Shown: positions 39,391 through 50,766, counted from the stretch's first letter. The stretch is 64,000 nt of DNA from Symsagittifera roscoffensis (GCF_963678635.1 NC_087066.1:55570312-55634311); one strand, 5' to 3'. Numbers and translations are program-made. Notes: generated from the letters alone by a model not told the origin.

Positions 39391-40165
39391 AGCGTTAATA
39401 ATCGATTATATTATCATTGTAGTACCAGTCCTGATAAAATTGAGAAAAAATTGATTTTTATGAATTATTAATCGATTATAATCTCTCTTTTTGAAATCCA
39501 AATTTAATCAATTATAATACGTTTTAATCAATTATAATTGATCAGTTATCATCTGTTTTTTGATACCATTAGAATCGATTACATTCGATTTTTTTTATCC
39601 CAGTTTGTAATTCATTTGTTGTGCACAAAAAACCATTATAATTGATTATAATCGATTATAATCCTTTCTGTTTGCACATTTTGTCTCCGAACTTGTTGCT
39701 CTCCAATTTGCTTATATATTATGCTTTTCGTGGGCGTTCGCGTATGAGAAAAATTAGAGAAATGCAAAAGATCTTTTCATTTTATACAAAAGATCTCTAT
39801 GAAACTTTTTTTGTTTCGCGCAAAACTTTCTGTTTAGATGAACCAAAGTGTGACAAGACTCGTTTTTAGAGATTTTGTTATAGACAAAAAATACCAAAAC
39901 ATGAGATAAAATTAAATTGTACTTCTGGTGTCACAAAAATTTTACAAAATGAGAGATTATATTCAATTATAATCGATTATAAATGATTTTGAGTGTTTGT
40001 TTTTGTACGAACTAATAATCGGTTATATTAGATTATAATCTTTTGGAAAATGTCACGATTATAATCGATTATGAATCCGTTAAACCGATTATAAATTTTG
40101 GTAATTATAATCAATTATAATTGTCAAAAAATCATCATAATAATCCGTTATAATCGATTGCTCTC
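39391..40165. repeat. Cluster of AATCGATTATAATC palindromes
   Basis: About 15-20 copies of a 10-18 bp palindromic word of type ATTATAATCGATTATAAT, with variants TCAATTATAATTGA and AATCGGTTAT, occur within 770 bp at irregular spacing. A few more follow near 40330-40360. Not a tandem array; it resembles a dense array of one binding-site type. Confidence 0.65.
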
Positions 40166-40939
40166 GCCTTAACTTGAATGCGGGATCATTTGGATCATTG
40201 TTGTTTTCAACTATAAATGTATGTTTCTTTGCTTGGCACTTTAAAAAAATCTGCTAATAGTTTGTTTGATTTGCTTAGAAAGTTTTCGACGAATGAAATC
40301 AATTTTGATAATTGAAGCGTTTGTCATAATCGCATGATCGTATAATCGTTATAATTTATAATTTGATCTACTACATGCAGCCTTTAAACCGGATAAAATC
40401 AACAGTTTTTCATCACAAGAAACACTATTAAACAATCAATCATGATTTTTCTACTCCGATTAGTGCAGGATGAGTAGCCATTGGCCAAAACTGCAGTTAA
40501 AAGTTGAATTGAATTAATACAAAAAAATATTTAATCTCAATTTTACTGTGTTCTTCCCTTGTTTCCCTTTTTTTCTCTTTGATTCTGTGAGTCTTCCAAT
40601 TTTAGTTAATTGCCAATGGAAGTAATGCATTGAAATTTTGAAAAAATTCATAATATTCATGAATGTTTGCAAGTTTTTAACATCAACGTTTCCCCTGAAT
40701 TTTTATTTAAAAAATTGTGATTACTCGCTCTTTTTTCATGTGGTTTTCATATGCTCGCATAGACTGTATTCCTGGCGATCCTTTTTAAACGGTTCTATCC
40801 AGCTGTACTTTTCTCAGCTAGAACTTTAGAAAAGTTTTTTAAGCACGGTCACCCTAATAGAGTTCAAAAGCCATAATAGAAACACCCCTGCCAAAAAATC
40901 AGCAGCCACCTAGATACTTATAAGACAGAACTCAAAAAT
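40166..40939. other. Intergenic, nothing identified
   Basis: AT-rich. The frame at 40638-40829 lacks supporting features. Confidence 0.35.
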
Positions 40940-41255
40940 GACGCCTCCTCCCTCCCGTTCAATTAGTCGCGCCCTCGTCCAAATAAGGTCCGGCTACAGT
41001 CATCAGATCTTAATACCTTCTTAAATGGGGTACACCCGAATGTTCCCTGTTATTTCCTTACTACCGGTCACCTCACACTGCGCTACATTTTCCTTAATGT
41101 CCCAAAAACCCAACAGCTCTGAGCCCAAAAAAAACCCAAAGCTCGGCAAGATCGTGCCGAATACACCCCAAACATCGAGCCAAAAATAACAAAGTTGGTC
41201 TCCTTTTCTGGATGCAGTGGCGCGCACGCCAGGTTTTTGAGGTTTGAACAATATT
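40940..41255 (+). pseudogene. LINE (non-LTR retrotransposon) ORF2 C-terminal fossil
   Basis: GC rises and three plus-strand frames in succession give LINE-like pieces: ALVQIRSGYSHQ, FLNGVHPNVPC, then SPHTALHFP with a CPKNPTAL block, matching the Cys/His-containing tail of arthropod/nematode-type LINE polymerases. Frameshifts and a stop show decay. Confidence 0.6.
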
Positions 41256-41394
41256 TGTTCTATCTTAGATTGCTGGAAAAGCTGTTACTCGCTCTGCTTG
41301 AAAAAATTATGTTTCGTGTTTGACCCATCTGTGCTACAATGGTGTGAGTGCTTCAATGTAATATTATGAGGCGTTATTTTTACATAGTTTTTTT

Positions 41395-41720
41395 CCGGTA
41401 TAAAACACACATGTTCGGTATGTTTACGTCACATTTGTGACAAACTAGTGCAATATTTGAATCCTTAGTGCAAAATTTAAGTTTTGCATTAGTAATAATG
41501 CATTACTTAAATATTGCACTAGTGTATCAAATACTGCACTTGTTTTTCAAATAAGAAATTGAACACTAGTGCAATATACTTCCTAGAACAATCAATTGAT
41601 ACAATTTAGAAAGAATAAATTGCGTTTTAGCGTGTGTTTTGTTAGATTTTTTGACATAAGTTTTTTACCAGATTGATAACAGCTTACCTTGCATCTCGAA
41701 ATTTGTTTACAACTCGTTTT
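41395..41720. repeat. Dispersed repeat G, copy 1
   Basis: It begins AAAACACACATGTTCGGTA and contains many GTGCAATATTT words in both orientations and an ACCAGATTGATAACAGC block. It is shared with 41762-42125 and 60140-60625. Confidence 0.65.
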
Positions 41721-41761
41721 TTTTTCACAAAATTTCTTGATGCATTTTTAGCTGATGCTCA

Positions 41762-42125
41762 TCTACTATATAAAACACACGTGTTCAGTATGTGTAGTTA
41801 CCATATTCAAAAAACATATATTTTTTTAAAAAAGAGGTGCAATATTAAAAAAATTATTGCATTATTTGAAATACTAGTGCAATATTTAAATAAAGCACTA
41901 GTATTTCAATTATTGCATTAGTTTTTCAATAATGATAGTGAAACACTTGTGCAATATCTTTCTTAGAACGATCAACGATAAAAAATTAGAAAGTAGAAAT
42001 CACAAGAGGGGGTGAAATTTTTTGAATGTGAATTTTTTGTTCAAAGTTTTCTTATGTGTTTCATACCAGATAAGCAACAGCCTATGTATTGCATCTCGAG
42101 TTTTGTAAACATCTCAACCCTGCGT
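41762..42125. repeat. Dispersed repeat G, copy 2
   Basis: Tandem neighbour of copy 1 with the same order of blocks (AAAACACACGTGTTCAGTA, ACTAGTGCAATATTT, ACCAGATAAGCAACAGCC, GCATCTCGAG). Confidence 0.65.
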
Positions 42126-42214
42126 GTAGCGATACGTCAAGATTTTTTATCTCTTCTCAAAAGTGATAGTTATACCTTTTAGATCGGTATAATAAGTTTT
42201 ATTGCCATGTTTTA

Positions 42215-42400
42215 ATGATGATTCTGTACTTTCTATTGGGATTGGTATTGCACTTTCTGTCCTATGCACAGGAATACAAAACGTTTGCGTCAATTTTTTC
42301 CTCTAATCCTTCGTTAACACAGCAGCCTTTTTTTCTTTCTCGCGGCTTTATATTTGCAGTTAGTTTTCTTGCCATGATTCTCTACTTCTCAACGACCTAG
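42215..42400 (+). CDS. Possible 61-aa secreted/membrane peptide
   Basis: The frame starts MMILYFLLGLVLHFLSYAQE, which reads as a signal peptide, and ends with a second hydrophobic stretch (GFIFAVSFLAMILYF). There is no family, no flanking exon and no second copy to support it. T-rich DNA easily produces hydrophobic frames, so chance is quite possible. Confidence 0.2.
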   Translation: MMILYFLLGLVLHFLSYAQEYKTFASIFSSNPSLTQQPFFLSRGFIFAVSFLAMILYFSTT

Positions 42401-42604
42401 TTCATCTCCGTTTTGCTTGTGATTTCCGCATCCAGCACTGGTTCTTTTGGTTTTTCGACGCCGGTTTATCATGCAGTAATACTCTTAGGTTGATACTCTA
42501 TGTAGCTGTTTTTATGATTGCTGTTTTTTTTTGTACTAACTCAGTGGGCGCTCCTTCATAAGAAAAATTATAGTTGTTAATCGAAAACGCTCTGACTTAC
42601 TAAG

Positions 42605-42775
42605 GATGCTGACCTTTTGTCCCTTACCCCCTCTCTTAACCACCCACCCCTCCCCCTACACACACAAACCTGAACCCACCTCACCCCCAACCTCGCCAGA
42701 TCCAAACCCCCAAACCCCTCCACCACCCGGGTTGTAAATCTTGACCCCCTTTCCCTCTCCCGAGCTTTTCGACCG
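42605..42775. other. C-rich tract (G-rich on minus strand)
   Basis: An abrupt island of CCC and CCCC runs (for example CCACCCACCCCTCCCCC) in AT-rich DNA. The minus strand has many GGG/GGGG runs with short loops and could form G-quadruplexes. No gene is supported by the minus-strand frame across it. Confidence 0.6.
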
Positions 42776-43113
42776 ATTTTTTTTTTCATTTGTTTTTGGA
42801 AATATTTGGTCACAAAACTGCATTTGTCAGCGCGCGATACCTTTTACCCCTAAGAAAATTTCTAAATAATTACAAAAAAATTTGAAATGAATAAAATTGT
42901 GCAATTGAGTAACATAAAAACAGTAGCAAAAATTAAGCAGAAAAAGTTGAGCAGAAAAAAATTAAAATTGAACAACAAGTATCCAAATTTAGTTTGAAAT
43001 GTTGAAAATTGCATCCTAAAAAAGTAAGAAAAATTGGATTATAAATTATTTGCAATAGATTTTATAGCTTTACTAAATAATTGCAATATATTTCATTTTG
43101 AATTGATTATAAA

Positions 43114-43435
43114 CAGTGGCGGATCTAATATTTTTTCGGGGTGAGGGGGGGGGGGGGGGGTTCAGTTTTGATTTTTTGAGCCATTCAAGAACAATATAAA
43201 GCCCCTGTATAAAAGCCTTAGGCAAAATTCGAAAAACAGACTCAAAAAGGCTTTTTCGGGACTTTTTGGAAATCTTTGACCTAAAAATTGCGTTTTTTGG
43301 TGCGCGCCCCTCCTCATAATTAGAATATATTGGTGCCGATGTTTAGAAAGTTTTAGGGTCCGTCAACAAATATGGATATCTCAAAAAAGTACAGAGGGGG
43401 ACCCTTTGGGTCGGCAGGGGGTCGAATACCTGACG
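43114..43435. mobile_element. hAT-type MITE family E, truncated copy
   Basis: It starts CAGTGGCGGATCTAA, close to the family TIR CAGGGGCGGATCTAGG. The interior matches the other copies (TATTGGTGCCGA, GGACCCTTTGGGTCGGCAGG), but the right end is missing. Confidence 0.7.
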
Positions 43436-43883
43436 GAAAAGATATCAAAACCTAACAAATAAGAAACATAAGAAACTGAAAGGTTTTGAGCTCAAGGCTA
43501 GTGTGCTCCGGCCGGATGACAGCTGGTTTGAAACACACATCAGCCAATTACACCTAAATATTTTTTTAAAAGTTCCACCCTTTTGGTTGCCCTAGATTAT
43601 TATTGACGAGACTGTTTGTAACTTCTTTTGATTATTTAAGGATAATTTTGATAATTTATGGATAAAATACTTATTAAGCCATTTTTTTAAAAAATGAGTT
43701 GATTCTTGTTTGGATTGCTTTGTTTTTCAGTGGAAACATTGTTTTAGAAAAACTTAAAATTTGCGTTGGTTTTTGCCAATAGCATTCATAAGTTGCGTAA
43801 AATGGCTATCATAATTTAATTTTATACTTCAATTTTTTTTAAATAATTGAACCTGAATCATTTAAACAGATCGCGTTTGAAGA

Positions 43884-43985
43884 ATGCAGACTGGCAAAAC
43901 ATTGCTTCTGACGCTTCTTTGTCTAATGTGGGCTTTGAACTTGGCTGGAGGCTCGAGAACTAGATGTAAACAAAAAGCTAATGGT
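43884..43985 (+). CDS. Candidate first exon of a secreted protein (signal peptide)
   Basis: An ATG in the context AAGA-ATG opens a frame whose first ~24 residues form a textbook signal peptide: a basic start (MQTGK), a hydrophobic core LLLTLLCLMWALNLA and a small-residue cleavage region (GGS). A basic Cys-containing stretch follows (RTRCKQKAN). The frame stops 4 codons later (TGA), so a donor must be used. AATG|GTCAGT at 43985/43986 is a moderate match. GC is higher than in the flanks. No downstream exon was located. Confidence 0.35.
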
Positions 43986-44619
43986 CAGTTTTCAGATTTA
44001 TGATTCAAATGATAAATTTTAGTCGATATTTATGATTTTATTGTACGAATTCTGCAGAACGAAAAATAGAATGAAAACTGGTTAGTTCTACTTTCCAATC
44101 CATCATCTAAAAGTTCTAAATTGCGTGATTGCAAACACGAACGGATAATTTATGCACATTTTTAGTGCGATTTTTGGAGATTTGTGAAAAAAAAACAATT
44201 TTCTGCCGTTATAACAAGATACAAACTAATTTTTTCTTGAAGTTATTTTCTCTGTTTCTCTATGCGCTTCTTTTACAGTCACGGATTAGCACAATTGAAT
44301 TCATTTTCAGGCAATTTGTGCCTTAAGAATAATTTAATTTACGTCTCTTCAAATTGTGTTGCTTTTTAAGAATATCTGAGACTATTTTATCCGTTGTAAA
44401 AAAAACTTGACGAAAATTGAAAATTCTCTAGATTAGCATTCAATTTCCACATAAGCACCAAGTTCCTAAAAAACAGTTTAGGTTGAACAAGAAAAATCAG
44501 AAATGACGCCATGGTCTTCATCACAGATTTAAAACTTTTTGAAGACGTATTTACTGGAAGAAAATGACTCGATCTGTCCAAGGTGTTTGATACTTTTGGT
44601 CGCAGAATTATACTCCAGA

Positions 44620-45041
44620 CAGGGGCGGATCTAGGATTTTCTCGAGGGGGCGGATTTTCGAAAAATTTTCGAAAATTTTGACGACCTTTTTTTATGTCGA
44701 TCAGATTGATTTTCCAAGCTCTCCCAAAGCAGTAAAAAGACCCTGTTTTGGCCAAAGTTTCTGCGCCGCAGGACATTTTTGGAAAAAACAGGTCAAAAAA
44801 GCCGTTTTTTGGCACTTTTTGGAAAATTTTGACAAAAAAACGCGTCTTTGGGGCACGCTCTCCACCTCAAAATTAGTATACATTGGCGCCAAAGGCGCTT
44901 TAGAAAAAAATTAGGGTCGGTCGGCCAAAAATGGATTTCTTAAAAAGTACCAAAGGGGGGACCCTTTGGGTTGGCAGGGGTTTGAATCCCTGCGGCGGGG
45001 GGGGGGGGGGGGTTGTCCGCCCTTCCCCTAAATCCGCCCTG
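44620..45041. mobile_element. hAT-type MITE family E, complete copy (422 bp)
   Basis: It begins CAGGGGCGGATCTAGGATTTT-like and ends AAATCCGCCCTG. ACTCCAGA at 44612-44619 and 45042-45049 is a perfect 8-bp target duplication, diagnostic of hAT. It includes a poly-G run near the right end. Confidence 0.9.
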
Positions 45042-45798
45042 ACTCCAGACACTCATCTTTTAATAACATTTGTGGAAACACAGCGGAAATAAAAGTATCA
45101 TACCTGAGATATAGTATGGTTTTTTTCAATATCTTCAACAAAAACGTGAAAACAAAAACCTATAGAAAGCGTGTACCCCGATGGTAAGTATTAGTAACGC
45201 TGCTTTTCAAGAGTAAATTAACTTAGTGAAGACTCTTATATAGGTTTTGCTGATTTTTGTTTGTTTTTTTTCCAGGAAAAAGTCTAAGAATACAGATACA
45301 CTTAGGTATACAGGCACTTTTTGAGTTCAGGCACTTTCAAAATTAGTATACATTGGCGCCGAAGGCGCCTTTAGAAAAAAATTAGGGTCGGTCGGCCAAA
45401 AATGATTTCTTAAAAAGTACCGAAGGGGGGACCCTTTGGGTTGGCAGGGGTTTGAATCCCTGCGGCGGGGGGGGGGGGGTTGTCCGCCCTTCCCCTAAAT
45501 CCGCCCTGACTCCAGACACTCATCTTTTAATAACATTTGTGGAAACACAGCGGAAATAAAAGTATCATACCTGAGATATAGTATGGTTTTTTTCAATATC
45601 TTCAACAAAAACGTGAAAACAAAAACCTATAGAAAGCGTGTACCCCGATGGTAAGTATTAGTAACGCTGCTTTTTAAGAGTAAATGAACGTAGTGAAGAC
45701 TCTTATTTAGGTCTTGCTGATTTTTTTTTTGTTTTTTTTTCCAGGAAAAAGTCTAAGATACAGATGCATTTAGGTATACAGGCACTTTTTGAGTTCAG
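44868..45798. repeat. Tandem duplication, ~465-bp unit
   Basis: 44868-45330 and 45338-45798 are near-identical, covering the right half of the family E MITE, its target duplication and ~280 bp of flank. The copies differ by few substitutions and poly-G/poly-T length, so the duplication postdates the MITE insertion. Confidence 0.85.
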
Positions 45799-46080
45799 TT
45801 GAAGTTCATCTGCTGAAAGTGACGTAAATAGCACTCTCCGAATACGAACGTGGAAATGGCGCGAAAAAATTTGAACGATTTTTAGTTTCGAAAGTGGACT
45901 TAAATTTTAAGATTTACCAGTGGAACAAAAACTTTACCTATTGATCCAGTTTTCTCAAGTTGGGTTCATGTTATCAAAAAGCGCAATCATAAATTGTTCT
46001 AGAAAATTATAGAGCTTGAATGGCGTCTATTTTTTTTCTTTGAAACTCGAAAGTTGAGATTTTTTCAAGAATGTCATATT
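45799..46080. repeat. Dispersed repeat F, copy 1
   Basis: It shares ordered blocks with 53490-53890 (TATTGATCCA, TTATCAAA, CGATCATAAATTGTTC-like) and more weakly with 55970-56350. Upstream of each is a CTTATATAGG... TTTTCCAGG-type stretch resembling an intron end. Function unknown. Confidence 0.45.
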
Positions 46081-46124
46081 TTGTTTTTTTTTAATATTTA
46101 CTTGGGTTCATTTTTTATCCAATC

Positions 46125-46270
46125 TTAAATTGGTTATGTTTCTTCATTACATTAATGATCTTCCTGTTAAATGTAAGAAATTACAGGCAGTTATGATAGC
46201 AGATGATTGCAACTTTTTGCGGAAATTTGCGGAGAAAATTGGGAAAGGTATATGAAAGGTCTGGATACTC
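46125..46270 (+). pseudogene. LINE reverse transcriptase fragment
   Basis: A plus-strand frame reads VMFLHYINDLPVKCKK, then a few residues later MIADDCNFL. These are the YINDLP and (F)ADD palm motifs of non-LTR reverse transcriptases at normal spacing. The frame ends at TGA. Only the palm region survives. Confidence 0.65.
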
Positions 46271-47016
46271 TGGATGCTCTGGATGACTATCAAATTTGGT
46301 TACGCGAGACTAAACTATCCTTAGAAGAAATTACGTCCGTAAAAACACTTTCAGTCAAAATAGTGGAAGTAAACCGATAGTACAAATTCAGAGAAAAAAT
46401 TAATTTTAGTGGAGTATTAATAAAAATTAATAAATCTTCGCAGTATTAACAGAAAAACACAAGCCAAATTTGTAGATGTTTTCGGTGTTACGCTTAAAAA
46501 TGAAAAAATTAAAAAAAAATGACGGCCTAGTCATCATCCAAGATATACGAAATGAGAAAAAATTTCGATCAGAACATGTGAGTAAGGAGTGAGAGTAGTC
46601 AATCAATACGTTAAGCCCATGTAACAATAAGCATAGACGGTCTATGATGCAGCTACCAAGAAAAGTTACAGTAACTTTTTTTGGTAGCTGCCTTAAAAAT
46701 ATACAAAAACTAAAATGCTCAACAATTTCATTCTTTCAAAACTTGTTAGCATCAGACAATTGAAATATACACAAAACAATTAAGCTGTGCATCATCTGTG
46801 ATTTGCATGCATATGAATTTCTCAAGCTTATAGTAAAGCGTTCCACAAAAGTAAATGCAAATGCTTATAAAAATTCCTTCAGTTCTACAAAAATCGATTT
46901 TTGCAGTTTAGTTGTCATTTTATTGTTTTTCTTTATCTATAAATTACAAATAAGAATTAATTTGTATTTTTAGGCAAAGTGGTTTGTATTGTATGTTGAA
47001 GGTTTTTAAAACGAAC
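46271..47016. other. Intergenic, nothing identified
   Basis: AT-rich, with no feature beyond a possible continuation of the LINE fragment to about 46380. Confidence 0.35.
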
Positions 47017-47260
47017 TGTTATACCGTGTTGTATGATCTTTACTGAACCCGTACGGATTGGCGACTAAGATGATAACTCAATAAGAAAATAGAAGTTAAC
47101 TGAAAAAACAATCTCTTTTCTGAAGTCTGCACTCCTAGCCATACGGACTGGCCGTAGCTCCAAAGGTCAGTTGACCTGTGTTATATATTGTTGAGCTGTG
47201 TCAGTTATAAATATGTAATTATATACATCACTATTATGGTATCAATCCGGCCGGATGACA
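47017..47260 (-). repeat. 3' LTR of element 3
   Basis: 244 bp, roughly 80-85% identical by eye to 50765-51011, sharing CCGTACGGATTGGCGACTAA and ACGGACTGGCCGTAGCTC. The divergence marks an old insertion. Confidence 0.85.
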
Positions 47261-48227
47261 TTCCACCTATGAACAAAAATATATGATGTAGGACTGGCTG
47301 AATTTTCTAAAGAATTTCTGAGTCCCTTTGGTACTTTTGATCATTCAATTCCCTTTTGCGGGTTCTTGCACTTGTTTGATTGGTTGTATCATTGCTTTTC
47401 TTGGAGCTAATGATAATTTCGTCGCTCTCTTCTTCCTTGTGTAGTTGCTTTGCATGTTCCTCGGTTGTGTTGGCCTGTTCGTTGATCACCGGTGTACTGG
47501 ATTCTTTCGCAACATCAACGTGGTTCTCGTCCATCGTTATTGCTTCTATCGGTCGGCGATATGAGGTCAACTACCCTGACCGTGTCTTGTGTTCTACTGG
47601 AAGCGCTTGGTTTTATTGTTTCCAAAAAGCGGATACAGGCAATGAATTCTGGGAAATTTCCTTGAAAACTCATTACGTGTATAAATCTGCTCCAGCTGGT
47701 GGAGTGATTTTCTTTTTGAACGACGTGTTTGCCAGGCAACTTGATACTAAATTTCTTTTGATCCACACTGTCTATGAGAATGGGGTTCCCGGGAGCACTG
47801 ACCAAAGTTAACTGTCGTTTTCGATTGGATTTTCTGGTAGTCTTTGTTGATGATGTTTTTTGTGGTTGGCTAGTTTGTGGGGGCGTCCACTTGATTTATA
47901 ATTGCTAAGGGAGGGCGCCGTGGTCTCCGATGTGTTGGAGGACAAATCATAGGTTGATGATGCCGAAATTGTCTTTTTTTGTTATCTTCCTTCCGGAACA
48001 TCATGCCTTTTTGCTACTGTGGGGTTCGTTTTCTCCTAATCCTAATTTTTGCGATACCCCGTTGTTTCGAAAAAGTTTTCGCATATTTTTTTCGCATAAT
48101 GTTTTTGCCTACTTGTTGGGAGTTTTGACCATTTATGCGACCAGAAGGTACGCATATTTATTTAGGTCATCCCGGAGGGGCCCAGCAAAATCGAGCTGTA
48201 CTTCTTTGTTCGGTTTTACTACTGGTT
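47261..48227 (-). pseudogene. Integrase core and tail remnants, element 3
   Basis: Minus-strand frames 47515-47805 and 47307-47570 and pieces between them have coding-like composition but no surviving DDE motif I can place. The stretch just upstream shows LDFAGPL, the first catalytic block, near 48170. The frames overlap and shift, as expected for a decayed gene. Confidence 0.45.
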
Positions 48228-48656
48228 TCATTGAGAATTACTTTTCTTTTCTAAAGCTGGTTTTAAATTTTGATCTTGATCTGTACATTGTCTGCTGTTT
48301 TGGGCCATTAGGAAAACTGTCCGTTGAATGTGGTGGAACCAAATAATCTCGCGTAGGTCAGGCATCGTGGCTTCAACCAGGTGCGTCAGGTGAAGACTCT
48401 CTAGAATCATTTTTTTAAGCAGTTGCGGGATGATGATCCGCTCATCCATTAGCAAACAGTCCTCTCTCACATTTAGGCGGATGCGATCTTTATACTAAAA
48501 TTCCCCGTAGGCCAGCTTCAAGGAGTCCCAATCTCGCTTTTCACAAAACTTTCGCACAAATGGTTTTAAGTTCCTATCCTTACGGGTTGCTGCTTCTATG
48601 AATACAATCCCCATTACCTTCTGTATGTTGCTCCGGTACAAAGGTGTAACCTTTTT
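48228..48656 (-). pseudogene. Integrase zinc-binding domain, element 3
   Basis: ESLHLTHLVEATMPDL supplies the His-His pair and AQNSRQCTDQ the Cys region, in which the first Cys is Ser. Upstream coding-like sequence continues through stops. Homologous in arrangement to the element 2 domain but of another family. Confidence 0.65.
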
Positions 48657-49109
48657 CTAGCTCTGAGCTTGTTGTGCCTGATCCAATATGGCAACTATGC
48701 TTGAGACAATCATTTCATTTGCCTCAATTTGTGGCGCGTAACTGATCATTGTCAGTGGTGGCTCGTTTTGGGATAGTTTGTTCCTCTGCTGGATTGTGGA
48801 ATCAACTCGTCTCACACAATTTTCGTATTGCTCGTTAACTTCGAATGTCATGTCCTTCTGAGATTTCGTCCACGTCTTGTTTGTTTCGTTTATCGGTTTG
48901 TCCACCGACTGATTTTGTGCCCGGGTTGCGGCCGCGATGGTGATTGCTTTTGGGCTGCCAGTCCTTTCGGGTTTTGAAGCCCTAACCTTGTCTTGCGTTG
49001 GGCTGGTTTTCGAGAGTTTTGTTTTCGAAAAGTATATTAGCAATTCGCTGAATTGAAGTAGTTTCTCTCTGGTGTCTCTGATATTTGTCGGGCTCGTTGA
49101 ATTATCCAA
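48657..49109 (-). pseudogene. 150-codon spacer frame between RNase H and integrase, element 3
   Basis: An open frame with Ser/Thr/Lys-rich first half and a more helical second half (EQYENCVRRVDSTIQQRNKL). No family recognised. Its position between RNase H and the integrase zinc domain suggests a linker in Pol. Confidence 0.45.
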
Positions 49110-49779
49110 CGAGAACGATGTTTATCTTTCATAGGTTTTTGTTTTTGTTCTGTGTTTTCATCTTGGATCGGATAGGCTCTCCTCTCGATCCGATTCTTCT
49201 CTTCATGGATAGTCGGACTGATGTCCGGGTGGTGTTTGTGCCTGATTTCCGCTGCCTCCAGCTCTTGCCGAATCGGGTATGTATCCTCCTATAAAGCCTT
49301 TGTTTTCTATACTCCGACTCGTGGTTTGGTTTTACAAATAATTCAAATTTATGAGGTTGATTGTTTGCTCAAGTTTGTTTGTCGACTGCTGACTTTTAAG
49401 AGAAGAGTTGATCCAATGATTATTTTTTATGAGGTTTTGTGACCGTGATTGGTATCTTAGAATTGTTTAATATAGTTTTATGGTTTCAATTGAGATTTGA
49501 TCATTTCTCATTTTCCGTGTGCGTTTTGATCAGCCGATAGGGTGTTTGATTCTGGTTGGTTAGCGTGTTTAGAAAGACGTTGTCAATCAGTTCGAGATTT
49601 GCAATGAGCGAGTTAATTAATGCTACTATAAATTCCCCATCGTACTCACTGGGGCGTATTGCTAATACTACTGGCGTCTACATGTAGATCATTAGTCCCA
49701 TTTTGATCCTGCCAAGTTTTTGATATCAAAAATTCAAGGGATCAAACGATTGATCCATCTAGTAAGTCTACTTTGACTA

Positions 49780-50290
49780 GCTTTTGATATTTTGCTCGCG
49801 TTTAATGCTCTGATTAAAATTTGATGATCGGTAATGACTGAGAATTTTTTTCCATACAATCAATATTTAAAGTGATCAATTGCCCGTACGACCCCAATAC
49901 TTCTAACTCATTAACTGATTATTTGTCTTCTAAAGAATTTAGCAACCTGGAATATGCTATTGGCATTCATCCTTCTTGGGCAATTTGTTCAAGCGCGGCG
50001 CCTAATCCAACTGTAGAGGCGTCGCAGACAACACGGGTCTCCAGGTTTTGGTCAAATTTTTGTTTTCTTAGTTATTTCTGAAACAATTTTCAAAATCCGA
50101 TAAAATCTGTTTTGTGATCCGACTTCCAATCTTATATTATACGGCTATCCGTGTTTTTCATTAATGGTTTGAGTGCTGAAGCCTCTTTTGCCAAGTTTGG
50201 TATATATCTTTTAAGGTGATGATTTGAATTCATAAATTTTTTTTGCAGCTTGAACTTTTTAGGCCGTTGGAGTTTAGCTATTGCATCGGT
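49780..50290 (-). pseudogene. RT thumb and RNase H remnants, element 3
   Basis: Near 50180-50230 the minus strand reads RYIPNLAKEASALKPL, the RT connection block, and near 50000 VVCDASTVGLGAALEQ, the RNase H start, followed by ITDHQ. Several stops interrupt the frame. It abuts gag sequence at about 50290, showing that the RT fingers and palm have been deleted. Confidence 0.7.
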
Positions 50291-50766
50291 TTTCCGATTC
50301 AGCAGCTCGGGTTCCTCTTCCGCGTGCTTGTATGTATCTCATGGGTTCTTGTTTAATTGTCCGCGAGTTTGTTTGACGGAATGGATTGGTATTCATGGAC
50401 CTTCTGTCATCTATCCCTTTTTCTCGTCTTATCGATACTCGTTGGCAATTTGTGCTGCTAATGGTTTTTCAGCAACTTATTTTTTGTCATATGTGCCGCG
50501 GAACATGTCGCGGACCCATTCGTCGTCGCGACTAAATCCCTATGGAATTTTTCTAAGGATTCGTTTTCCGTTGTTTTCGGCAGATGAAATTGTAGCTTTC
50601 GAAAGCGTAATTTCCAGTTCATAAATATGTTCCGTTGCTTCTACGATGGGTGGTTTTGCACGAAGTTGAGTACGCACTTCTATACAGTCTTAGACGGTTC
50701 CGCCGTTGCCTTCGCCTTAATGTTTGGATGCTCAAGGGATTTTCGTATCCAGCTGACTGCGCCATG
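50291..50766 (-). pseudogene. gag remnant, element 3
   Basis: The frame starts Met-Ala-Gln-Ser at 50766, across the LTR/primer-site junction as in element 2. Downstream pieces include DDEWVRDMFRGTYDKK, corresponding in position and pattern to the Gag segment of element 2 around EVEWIRDIF. Stops and shifts throughout. Confidence 0.6.
50755..50764 (-). promoter_or_regulatory. Primer-binding site, tRNA-Ser type (element 3)
   Basis: TGGCGCAGTC, identical to that of element 2, immediately follows the LTR. Same predicted primer. Confidence 0.75.

Noticed and set aside
39391-40165. CRISPR array
   Set aside because: The repeats are short, variable and irregularly spaced, and the DNA is eukaryotic.
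42577-42813. Minus-strand 78-aa ORF across the C-rich tract
   Set aside because: Its Gly/Arg-rich sequence simply reflects the G-rich strand. No start context, domain or second copy.
43505-43525. CTCCGGCCGGATGACAG, like the end of the element 3 LTR
   Set aside because: Only about 15 bp match and the core is palindromic CCGGCCGG. Too short to call a solo LTR fragment.
44975-44995. GGTTTGAATCCCTGC resembling a tRNA T-arm
   Set aside because: It is part of the family E MITE interior, present in all copies, with no acceptor or anticodon arms around it.
47380-47811. Plus-strand 143-aa ORF
   Set aside because: It lies antisense to element 3 integrase remnants and its composition is explained by them.
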